DNA of 41,171 bases, taken from positions 1 to 41,171 of the forward strand of contig JACPQY010000073.1 of the NCBI GenBank assembly GCA_016190245.1, in the 5' to 3' direction. This DNA is from Nitrospirota bacterium. Its GTDB lineage: Bacteria; JACPQY01. Below are positions 1 through 6,855 of the stretch, one piece after another. The notes under the pieces are model-generated. The model was given only the letters and a program-made list of their open reading frames with translations. It searched no databases and had not been told where the DNA came from. Each line of letters begins with the position of its first letter. Positions within the stretch are counted from its first letter, which is position 1. The position numbers were made by a program, and so were the translations under genes.

Positions 1-140
1 CGCTCAACAACTACTTCTTCGGTTCGGTGAATCGCTTGGGAGAGGCCATCGTGGAAGCGTTCCATCACCTCAACCGACATCCGCACACCGCCCTCTCCCT
101 CGCGTACCGGATTTCTCATGACTTACGTCAGGTGGCTTAG
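1..140 (+). CDS. C-terminal end of an unknown protein (possibly transposase-like)
   Basis: An open frame enters from the left edge (first full codon at 3) and ends at a TAG at 138-140, giving the last 45 residues of a protein. The segment is rich in aromatic, His and Arg residues (NYFFGSV near its start, then HHLNRH, ending SHDLRQVA). This vaguely resembles the C-terminal tails of IS630/DDE-type transposases, but 45 residues are too few to decide. It converges on and overlaps by 3-4 bases the stop codon of the minus-strand porin gene, so no terminator fits between them. It could equally be the end of an ordinary gene. Confidence 0.4.
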   Translation, partial: LNNYFFGSVNRLGEAIVEAFHHLNRHPHTALSLAYRISHDLRQVA

Positions 141-1249
141 CGATTGACCCAATACGGCTCCGGCGGATGGGAGCCGAACACGAAGGTCAATTCCAGCCAC
201 GCCGTGTCCGCATGCTCGAACGTGCGCTCCCAACTCGCTCTCAATCTCAGAAACTCGCTCAAGTAGTACGAAGCGTACGGCGTGAGCTGCCTCACGATCT
301 CCGGGGCCTCCTCATCAACCGGTCGCAGCCAGTCCCATCGCACGCCGTAGTAGAGCGATCGGCTGCCCTGATGCTGTGCAAAAACGTAGTAGGCCTGGCC
401 ATCCCGGGCGGCACTGCGTACTGCCTGCATGTACTCGGCCCCCACGATGAACGAGCGCCACTCGCCGCCGATGTGGGGCTTCCACTTGTAGAGGAAATCC
501 ACGCCACCGAGGCCGGGCGCTCCCTCGACCGTGGCGGTGCGGCGGGCCGATCCGGCATAGGCCGACGTGCCCACCATGACCGCATGCGTATCCGTCACCT
601 GGTAGAAAAGTTGGGACCGGCCAAGGAACCCCTCGCGCGTGTCCCCGCCAAGGCCGGCCTCCAGATGACCTCCCGTGACCGCCTCGACAACACCGCTGAT
701 CGCGACATCGCCGGAGAACGGCGCGCCCGTCCCCGACACGGACAGCCCCTGCCCCAAGAGCCCTTCCCCACCGAGGAATGACTGCACGGCGAGAGGACGC
801 GTCGTCTGAGGCAGGTCGTGCGTGTGGAGGACGTTCATTAGACCGAACGCCATCCGGAACCGGCCCACCTTGGCGCGGAGCCCGAGTGGCATCGTCACCA
901 ACCACGGCAAGGCCTTCAGCATGACGTACCCTTCCTCCACGCCGACCTCGAATTCCCCGGGCACGTCCGACTCCGCCGTCAGGATGAGGACGCCGTCGGC
1001 GAACGGGTCAACCGCGGCGCGCAGGTCCACCTCCGTCTCGCGCAAGTTGAATGTATCATCAATGCGATCGCCGCCGTCCGACAGGACCGGCCGATCGTCC
1101 ACGCGCAACGTGGCGTCTCCGAATACCGTCAGCGTCGGGTTGAATACGTTGGGGCTGAGCCGACCTCCGTCCGCCCCCTGCGCGCGGACCGGGGAGGCAG
1201 ACACCGCAAACACTCCCGAAACCGCAAGCCCAATGATGCCTCTTCGCAC
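137..1249 (-). CDS. Outer-membrane porin-like beta-barrel protein
   Basis: This encodes 370 aa. I start it at the GTG at 1249 because a strong Shine-Dalgarno AAGGAGG (1255-1261, minus strand) lies 5 nt upstream and a clean signal peptide follows (basic VRRG start, hydrophobic core, cleavage after SPVRA). The open frame continues 168 codons further upstream, but that part looks like noise. The mature chain shows the alternating pattern of amphipathic strands: an early NLRETEVDLRAAVDP segment, then repeated blocks such as GLRAKVGRFRMAFG and PYASYYLSEFLRLRASWERT. This resembles phosphate-selective porin or metal-efflux-associated outer-membrane proteins. It likely forms a barrel for small-molecule or metal passage. 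The small His-rich gene upstream on the same strand probably belongs to the same transcript. The substrate cannot be read from sequence. Confidence 0.75.
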   Translation of the reverse strand: MRRGIIGLAVSGVFAVSASPVRAQGADGGRLSPNVFNPTLTVFGDATLRVDDRPVLSDGGDRIDDTFNLRETEVDLRAAVDPFADGVLILTAESDVPGEFEVGVEEGYVMLKALPWLVTMPLGLRAKVGRFRMAFGLMNVLHTHDLPQTTRPLAVQSFLGGEGLLGQGLSVSGTGAPFSGDVAISGVVEAVTGGHLEAGLGGDTREGFLGRSQLFYQVTDTHAVMVGTSAYAGSARRTATVEGAPGLGGVDFLYKWKPHIGGEWRSFIVGAEYMQAVRSAARDGQAYYVFAQHQGSRSLYYGVRWDWLRPVDEEAPEIVRQLTPYASYYLSEFLRLRASWERTFEHADTAWLELTFVFGSHPPEPYWVNR

Positions 1250-1347
1250 GCAAACCTCCTTGAAGAGCGATCTCCAGCAAAAGGAACTCGCCTCTTTCTC
1301 GAACGAGGGGGCCGTTCCGCAGCCCCGTGAGTCGAGCGAGGCGACAA

Positions 1348-1367
1348 GCCCGGCCTCATGGCCGGGC
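1348..1367 (-). other. Perfect intercistronic hairpin
   Basis: GCCCGGCC (1348-1355) and GGCCGGGC (1360-1367) form an 8-bp perfect stem with a 4-nt loop, just after the stop of the small His-rich gene and about 100 nt before the porin start. No U-tract follows on either strand. It is more likely an RNA-processing or stability element, or a partial terminator, than a full intrinsic terminator. Confidence 0.55.
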
Positions 1368-1374
1368 GAGGAGA

Positions 1375-1746
1375 TCAGGCGAGGGGGGGGGAGTGTTTTG
1401 GGGCCAGGAGGTAGAGAGCGACGCCGTTGGCGCGAGGCTCGGGTTCCGTGTGAGGTGCGAAACCCGCCGGAAGGACCGGAGCGACCTCCGCATGCGTGGC
1501 CGGCACGAGCCCATTCGATCCCCTCGCGAAGGTGACCAGGAGGCACCCGTGCGAGTGGGGAGCGGGATCGGCGGCGGGATCCAGTCTCCACCCTTCGCGT
1601 TCGCCCACACCGTTGCTCTGCGGGACGTGGAGCACGTCGCCATGCGCCGAGCAAACGCGATGCGCGGTGTGGAGCACGTGCCACAAAGCCCCCAACTGGC
1701 TCAGGAACACCGACGCGACGAATACGACCGAAACGATCGCGCGCAT
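1375..1746 (-). CDS. Small secreted/membrane His-Cys-rich protein (DUF2946-like)
   Basis: This encodes 123 aa with an ATG at 1746. The N-terminus is a hydrophobic segment (IVSVVFVASVFLSQLGAL). It is followed by a cluster of potential metal ligands: HVLHTAHRVCSAHGDVLH, then HSHGC further on, and the tail ends LAPKHSPPLA. Small proteins of this layout occur next to metal-transport and outer-membrane genes in myxobacteria-like genomes and resemble DUF2946. Here it sits 125 nt upstream of the porin gene on the same strand, which suggests a shared role, perhaps periplasmic metal binding. Assignment rests on composition and context, not on a recognised fold. Confidence 0.6.
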   Translation of the reverse strand: MRAIVSVVFVASVFLSQLGALWHVLHTAHRVCSAHGDVLHVPQSNGVGEREGWRLDPAADPAPHSHGCLLVTFARGSNGLVPATHAEVAPVLPAGFAPHTEPEPRANGVALYLLAPKHSPPLA

Positions 1747-1821
1747 GCCTCAATCGTGCCAGACGGACCGTGGACGGTCAACAGCCCTTACTCGCCCCGC
1801 GGGGATTTAGGAAACTGCCAC

Positions 1822-1851
1822 TTGACAAGACTGCGACGCTTGTGCTAGGGG
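1822..1851 (+). promoter_or_regulatory. Predicted sigma70-type promoter of the propeller/RHS cluster
   Basis: A consensus -35 TTGACA (1822-1827) is followed after 18 nt by TAGGGG (1846-1851), with TGTG just upstream of the -10. A start near 1858 would give a leader of about 370 nt before the first gene at 2228. The -10 is imperfect, so confidence is moderate. Confidence 0.4.
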
Positions 1852-2227
1852 CATGGATAAAGCTGCTGGGGGGCAAACAGTAGCTCGATTCGCAGAGCTG
1901 ACAGCGAGCGAGCCTGAGATCGGACAAGGCCTACGGAGGGTGAGCTCGTGGCTTCAGGCGAGACGGAGTGTTACCGCCCAAGTGAGCGGTCCCACGGCGA
2001 GAAAAGCGGTTCCAGAAGATGGGGTGGCAAGCGATGGTCTCTGCCCGCTGCCAGGCTCACCCTTTTCCTACCCGGCGAGGCTTCCTTCGATGGAGGTTCC
2101 GTGCCCCACGTGGTGCACGGCGGATCAAGTCCGATGACGGGCAGAACTTTTCAAATGAGTGGCACCAGAGTGGGCACCACCGGGCCGATAACCCGGCGAT
2201 GCACAGGGCTACGGGACAGGAGGAAAG
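1852..2227 (+). ncRNA. Long, probably structured 5' leader; no convincing gene
   Basis: Several short open frames cross this stretch, but none has a ribosome site or protein-like composition. The sequence is rich in self-complementary blocks. The clearest is CCGTGC...GCACGG at 2099-2120, which forms 10 pairs with one mismatch closing a 4-nt loop. Another is AGCTC/GAGCT near 1882-1898, and the last is CCGGG/CCCGG at 2180-2196. It lies between a promoter-like site and a strong ribosome site (AGGAGG, 2218-2223), so a regulatory leader RNA is the simplest reading. Its class is uncertain. Confidence 0.35.
2165..2223 (+). promoter_or_regulatory. Degenerate c-di-GMP-I (GEMM)-like riboswitch candidate overlapping the RBS
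   Basis: The order of elements matches the GEMM-I core. GTGGGCACCA (2170-2179) is compared with the family's GGGCAAACC. A 5-bp P2 stem CCGGG/CCCGG (2180-2196) follows. Then CGATGCACAGGGCTACGGGAC (2197-2217) is compared with the family's GACGCAAAGCC plus CGGG block. Several normally invariant bases differ (the AAA and the GCAAA block), and a P3 stem is not obvious. It abuts the AGGAGG site of the next gene, as a translational switch would. Low-confidence resemblance only. Confidence 0.22.
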
Positions 2228-3502
2228 GTGGAACCCCACCGACACTTCTACTCCCAAACCGGGCACTCCCGCGTCCAAGAATGCGAAAGGGATACGTTTC
2301 CCAGGTGTCCACTCCGAGGCGCGATCCGTGCACATAGGGTTCTAGAACTTGTCGTAGCTGCCCTGCTCCTGGCCCTGTGTGAGGGGCCGGCCATCGCCCA
2401 ACAGTGGGCGGTCGAACCCATCGACGCCTCCTGGGAATGGGACGGCGTCTCGATGGCTCTTGACCGTGCCGGGCGAGCTCACGTCGCCTACATAAGGGCC
2501 ATCTCCAAGCCCAACTGGGGGGAGGTGATTCACGCCTATCGCGATCAGGGCCAGTGGATCCGGGAGGTGGCCGCCACCGACTTTCTCTTCGACTATGACA
2601 GCTACCGAGAGCCGGTCGTTTCCCTCACCTTGGACTCCGGAGACCTCCCCCACATTGCCTACATCCGTCCGAACAGCACTTTTTTCGGCATCGTTGTCTA
2701 CGCCTGGAAAGAAGGAACAGAGTGGCGGACCGAATGGGTCTCGGTTGAAGGGGCCACGGGGTCCCTCTCCCTGGCGGTTGACTCTCAGAACCGGCCTCAC
2801 GTCGCGTACGTTCAGATGTTCCACACCCTGCGCTACGGCTATCGCGTGTCGCCCGGCCAGTGGTGGCTGACAACGGTCTCAGAAGACCCATCCGTCAGCA
2901 TCGACACCGCCTCACTCGCTGTCGGGTCAGACAACATTCCACAACTCGCCTTCGGGCGCTGGTCTTCCGGCCTCCGGAAATACGAGAAGGTCCTCTACGC
3001 GCGCTGGACCAGAACCGGCTGGCTGATCACGCTTGTTGACATGGGGGGCGTCGGTGCAGGGCAGTGCTTGACCCTAGATGCCCAGAACCGGCCGCATTTG
3101 CTCTACGACCTGAGAGATCCGGCAGGCGCCTACGCTGTGCGACATGCCCGTCTCAAGGACCAGGCCGCTCCGGGGGCTTGGGTCACAACGATCATCGAGT
3201 CCTCTCGGGAGCGACTTCTCGTTGACGGAGGAGGAGCGATCCGGATCGATTCCGAGGGGGGCTTGCACGCGGCCTACTCGAGCCAGGTGGCCGGATCCTG
3301 GTCGGAGAGCGAGATCAAGTACGCGTACTCGGCCAACGGGCAGACCTGGGCCATCTCCACTGTCCAGGTCCTGCCGGAGCATCGGAGAATGGGCGTGCCC
3401 ACGGCCGTGACGGTGGACTCTGCCGGCCGGCCCAGTCTCGCGTACAACGATTTGGGTCTCGCCGTTTTCAAGTATGCCCAACAAGAGGGGGCGACGAAAT
3501 GA
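2228..3502 (+). CDS. Secreted seven-bladed beta-propeller protein (A)
   Basis: This encodes 424 aa. The GTG start at 2228 is chosen for the AGGAGG (2218-2223) 4 nt upstream; a long basic n-region precedes a clear signal core (LELVVAALLLAL) cleaved after PAIA. The mature chain holds seven repeats of about 50 residues. Each has the core hydrophobic-x-D-x-x-x-x-P/H-hydrophobic-A-Y, for example SLTLDSGDLPHIAYIRP and LSLAVDSQNRPHVAYVQM, then a W/Y-rich strand. This matches a closed seven-bladed propeller. It is a paralogue of the next gene, 79 nt downstream. No catalytic motif is visible; an extracellular binding or scaffold role is an inference. First gene of the 17-kb co-directional cluster. Confidence 0.8.
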   Translation: MEPHRHFYSQTGHSRVQECERDTFPRCPLRGAIRAHRVLELVVAALLLALCEGPAIAQQWAVEPIDASWEWDGVSMALDRAGRAHVAYIRAISKPNWGEVIHAYRDQGQWIREVAATDFLFDYDSYREPVVSLTLDSGDLPHIAYIRPNSTFFGIVVYAWKEGTEWRTEWVSVEGATGSLSLAVDSQNRPHVAYVQMFHTLRYGYRVSPGQWWLTTVSEDPSVSIDTASLAVGSDNIPQLAFGRWSSGLRKYEKVLYARWTRTGWLITLVDMGGVGAGQCLTLDAQNRPHLLYDLRDPAGAYAVRHARLKDQAAPGAWVTTIIESSRERLLVDGGGAIRIDSEGGLHAAYSSQVAGSWSESEIKYAYSANGQTWAISTVQVLPEHRRMGVPTAVTVDSAGRPSLAYNDLGLAVFKYAQQEGATK

Positions 3503-3581
3503 CCGGGACCCCGCTCTCGTTCCCACCGGCGCCCAGATTCCAAGTCGCGGCCGCCGAATCGCCAACCCGAAGGAGGTAACC

Positions 3582-5045
3582 ATGCGTCAACACTATTCAG
3601 GCTGCACTCCACCCTTGCCGAACTGGCCTATCAGGTTCCTCCGCGCTTCGGTTCCGCACCTCGCGGCCGCGGCTTCAATCACCCTGTTCGTGGCGACCTT
3701 CGCGACGAGTGTCACGGCCTGGAACATCGAGGTGGTCGATTCCAACCCCGACGTCGGGGACTACTCGTCGCTGGCGCTGGATCCGGCGGGACTCCCCCGC
3801 ATTGCCTACTGGGACGCCAACAACAACGATCTAAGGTACGCGGAGTTCAACGGCTCGAGTTGGACGATCGAGGTCGCCCACACAGACATGTCCGGGCAAG
3901 ACATCTCCCTCGCTCTCGACTCGACCGGCGCCCCGCACATCCTGCATATCGATGTGGCCCCTTCCCCCGCCCGGCTCATCCACACCTGGCGGGAGGGCCT
4001 CACATGGCAAAGCGAAACAGTGGACGACTTCGTCCTCGGCGGCATCGTCGCTGAAATCGACACTCAGGGCGCGATTCACGCCAGCTACATCCGCTCGATT
4101 TTCCCCACTACGTATCTGCGACACGCCCTCAAGCCGGTGGGCCAGGCTTGGCAGACGGAACTGATCACCGCTTCCACGTCTTTCGCCTCTGCCGCCCTCA
4201 CACTCGACAGCCTCGGCCTGCCGCATGTCGTGGCACAGGATCTCGAGGGCGCACCCCGCATCCGCTACTTCTATTTCGATGGTTCGGCTTGGCGTGAAGG
4301 GACGCCGGTCAGCCTGGCGTTCTCCCGCACGACTCTCGTTTCCCTTGCGCTCGATCCCCAGGATCAACCCCGCATGGCCTACACCGGCCCCGGGGCCGTG
4401 AGTGCCTTCTCGACCAATCAAGGGCAGAGCTGGACGGTTGAGACGGTGGACACCGCGGGCGAGATCCATGGCCGGAACGCAGTGGCCGTGGACAACACGG
4501 GGATGCCGCACCTCGTGTACTGGACCGCGTCCAACGACCTCCTGAAGTACGCTTGGAAGAGCGGCAGCACTTGGTACACAACTCTCGTGGATGTCACGGG
4601 AGAGCCCGGCGGTTTCCTGGCCTCCACGTACAGCCTCCAGGTGGGCTCGGGCAGCCTTCCACGAATCAGCTACGGCCAGACGTTCGCGGACGAGAGTCTG
4701 CGCAATCTGAAGTTCGCCTCCGTGGACGGCACGTTCTCCGTGGCCGGCATCCAACTCAAGGGCTTCACTCGCCAGAATGACTTTGTGGTCGTGGGCGGGG
4801 TCGCCATCGTGGACCAGGCATCGCAAGGCGTTCCGGACGCGACGCTGAGGGGCGAATGGACCCTGCCGGACAGCCAGACCGTCCAGCAGATGCGCCTGAC
4901 CGGCCCATCCGGCACGGCGATCTTCTGGACCCGTTCCGCCACGGGCGGCACGTGGACACTCTGCCTCACGGATGCGCGAAAAACAGGTCTCCTCTACCGC
5001 CCCGATCTCAACCGAGAGACATGCGACTCGATTTCGTACCCATGA
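3582..5045 (+). CDS. Secreted seven-bladed beta-propeller protein (B) with C-terminal Ig-like domain
   Basis: This encodes 487 aa. The ATG at 3582 has GGAGGT (3572-3577) 4 nt upstream; an in-frame extension to 3474 lacks a signal. The long n-region resembles that of protein A, then comes a hydrophobic core and cleavage after SVTA. Seven repeats are countable, such as SLALDPAGLPRIAYWDA and ISLALDSTGAPHILHIDV, spaced about 50-55 residues and interleaved with W-rich strands (SSWTIEV, TWYTTLV). The last about 100 residues (from GTFSVAGIQLKGF) are a separate Ig/FnIII-like sandwich ending in two Cys (CLTD, CDSISYP). It is a paralogue of protein A. Probable extracellular adhesion or scaffold function; no enzyme signature seen. 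Confidence 0.8.
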   Translation: MRQHYSGCTPPLPNWPIRFLRASVPHLAAAASITLFVATFATSVTAWNIEVVDSNPDVGDYSSLALDPAGLPRIAYWDANNNDLRYAEFNGSSWTIEVAHTDMSGQDISLALDSTGAPHILHIDVAPSPARLIHTWREGLTWQSETVDDFVLGGIVAEIDTQGAIHASYIRSIFPTTYLRHALKPVGQAWQTELITASTSFASAALTLDSLGLPHVVAQDLEGAPRIRYFYFDGSAWREGTPVSLAFSRTTLVSLALDPQDQPRMAYTGPGAVSAFSTNQGQSWTVETVDTAGEIHGRNAVAVDNTGMPHLVYWTASNDLLKYAWKSGSTWYTTLVDVTGEPGGFLASTYSLQVGSGSLPRISYGQTFADESLRNLKFASVDGTFSVAGIQLKGFTRQNDFVVVGGVAIVDQASQGVPDATLRGEWTLPDSQTVQQMRLTGPSGTAIFWTRSATGGTWTLCLTDARKTGLLYRPDLNRETCDSISYP

Positions 5046-5138
5046 GGCGAAGAAAGAATGCCCGCAGGGGCGCTTGTGGTGACACGGCCGGGTCCGTGCG
5101 AACCCGTCCACGCCTCTTCGAGCCGATCCGGAACGAGT

Positions 5139-5147
5139 AGGAGGTGA
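5139..5147 (+). promoter_or_regulatory. Near-perfect Shine-Dalgarno deciding the GTG start at 5152
   Basis: AGGAGGTGA matches the anti-SD of 16S rRNA over 9 bases and sits 4 nt before GTG. It fixes the start of the third propeller gene and, because the RHS gene is translationally coupled to it, probably sets the expression of RHS as well. Confidence 0.75.
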
Positions 5148-5151
5148 TGCC

Positions 5152-6855
5152 GTGAACCGATCAACCCCTGCACCCCACAAGGACACACGCGCCGCCCGCC
5201 GTCATCGGGGCCGCGTCCACGCGCGATTCCTTGTTGCCTTGGCCGCCATTTTCTCGGCCCCCGGCGTGGGCCGGGCCGCCCCAACTTGGCTCCCTCCGGA
5301 TGTCATCTCGCTTGGAGGAGACACGTGTGGAGTGCCGCAGGTCGCCATGCAAGGCGACGGGTCAGTCACAGTCGTTTGGCTGCGCACCTTGATCGGTGCC
5401 CAGTCGGCTCACATCGAGGCCGTGGATCGGCCTGCCGGGGCAACGTATGCCCCGCCCTATCCGCTGTCGGACTCGGGCACAAGCGTCTACGACCCGGCCC
5501 TGGCCATGAAGACGGATGGCGAAGCCGTGGTCGTTTGGCCGTGGTGGAGCGGGAACGTGTATTGGATCCAAGCGGCGATCCGGCCCGCCGACGGAACATT
5601 CGGACCGCCCACCATCATCTCGGACCCTTCTTGGAGCGCCGATCGCTCCACCGTGACTCTCGATCCTTCGGGCCGTGCCGTTGCGGCTTGGGAAATCAAC
5701 CGTGTGGAACAGAATCGATCGAACATTTACGTACACGCTTCGGTCAAGGCGCCGGGGCAGCCTTTTGGCGCTCCACAGGCGGTATCCCAGCGCAGCGATT
5801 TCAGCATGGGGCCCGTCGTGGACTCCGACCGGAGCGGCCTCGGGGCCGCTGTCATCGTTTGGAGCAGGCTCCTTGGCCGAAGCGGATCGAGCTACGCCGA
5901 CGCAGCGGTGAAGGACGCGAGCGACGAGGGCTTCGGAACTCCCATCACCATTTCGGGTCCGGTAGGCGATGCCGATCACGTGGACGTGGCCCTCGACGGG
6001 ACGGGGAATGCCATGGCGGTATGGCAACGCTGGCACACGACCTCGGAGAGCTGGCGCATTCAGTCCTCGTTCCGCGCCACGGGGCAGCCCTTCTCCGCAC
6101 CGGTGTACCTCTCGACGGCCGGCCGGAATGCGTTCAATCCCAGAGTCGCGATGGATCGGTCGGGAAACGCCGTGGCGGTGTGGCAGAAGCGTGACGCCAA
6201 TGACATGCCCAGGATCCAGGCTTCGGTGCGACCCGCAGGCGGGCGGTTCGGCCCCCCCGAGTTCCTTTCGCCCGCAGGTGTGGACGCCTGGGATCCCTCC
6301 GTCGCGATGAACGACTCAGGTACCACGGTCGTCGTCTGGCGCCAATGGGACAACACCTACTCCCGCTACCGGGTTTTCGCCGCGATTCGCCCCCCCGGTG
6401 GGCCTTTTGGCTCCGCGACCGCCATTTCCGAAGGAGATCCCAATTTCATGACGTATGGGCCGAGTGCGGCGATTGACGAGGACGGCAATGCGATAGCCAC
6501 CTGGGCACGCCTGCACTGGATCGTTCGAGACCAAGTGGTCGAGGCTGTCGGTTTCGATGCAGCCGGGCCCAAACTCCTCGACCTGTGGATTCCGTTTCGC
6601 GGCGCCATCGGCGAAGAACTTACCTTCTCCGTCCGTCCGCTCGATACCTGGTCCTCTGTGGTTTCCACGATCTGGGACTTCGGCGACGGGTACACCGCGG
6701 AAGGCAACCTTGTCTCCCATGCGTACGTCGCCACGGGCGTGTATGACGTCACCGTCACCTCCACCGACGCCGTCGGCAACACCTCGACGGCATCGGGGAG
6801 CGTCGTGATCGATCGCTTGGGCGGGGCCCCTCGCCAAGGGAGGTTTGTTCCATGA
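5152..6855 (+). CDS. Secreted eight-repeat propeller protein with C-terminal PKD domain
   Basis: This encodes 567 aa from a GTG with an excellent ribosome site. The signal peptide has a long Arg/His-rich n-region and is cleaved near VGRA/AP. The body has eight repeats of about 58 residues, each with a P-x-V-A-M-x-x-x-G-x-x-x-V-V-W core (DPSVAMNDSGTTVVVW, NPRVAMDRSGNAVAVW), then an IQAxxRPxGGxFGPP strand. Residues about 480-560 form a PKD domain, recognisable by IWDFGDG and HAYVATGVYDVTVT. PKD domains are common carbohydrate- or protein-binding modules on exported proteins. Its TGA overlaps the ATG of the RHS gene (ATGA), so the two are translationally coupled. The eight repeats differ from the seven of the neighbours. 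Confidence 0.8.
   Translation: MNRSTPAPHKDTRAARRHRGRVHARFLVALAAIFSAPGVGRAAPTWLPPDVISLGGDTCGVPQVAMQGDGSVTVVWLRTLIGAQSAHIEAVDRPAGATYAPPYPLSDSGTSVYDPALAMKTDGEAVVVWPWWSGNVYWIQAAIRPADGTFGPPTIISDPSWSADRSTVTLDPSGRAVAAWEINRVEQNRSNIYVHASVKAPGQPFGAPQAVSQRSDFSMGPVVDSDRSGLGAAVIVWSRLLGRSGSSYADAAVKDASDEGFGTPITISGPVGDADHVDVALDGTGNAMAVWQRWHTTSESWRIQSSFRATGQPFSAPVYLSTAGRNAFNPRVAMDRSGNAVAVWQKRDANDMPRIQASVRPAGGRFGPPEFLSPAGVDAWDPSVAMNDSGTTVVVWRQWDNTYSRYRVFAAIRPPGGPFGSATAISEGDPNFMTYGPSAAIDEDGNAIATWARLHWIVRDQVVEAVGFDAAGPKLLDLWIPFRGAIGEELTFSVRPLDTWSSVVSTIWDFGDGYTAEGNLVSHAYVATGVYDVTVTSTDAVGNTSTASGSVVIDRLGGAPRQGRFVP

Noticed and set aside
1870-1900. GGGGGCAAACAG recalls the tmRNA tag start or a first GEMM core
   Set aside because: No tRNA-like ends, no tag ending in stop, and the bases after the next stem do not match the GEMM GACGCAAAGC block.
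2225-2245. GGTGGAACCCCACC looks like a T-box antiterminator (GGTGGNACC) or a small terminator
   Set aside because: It lies inside the start of the first propeller gene, no specifier stem-loop or aminoacyl-tRNA gene is present, and no U-tract follows.
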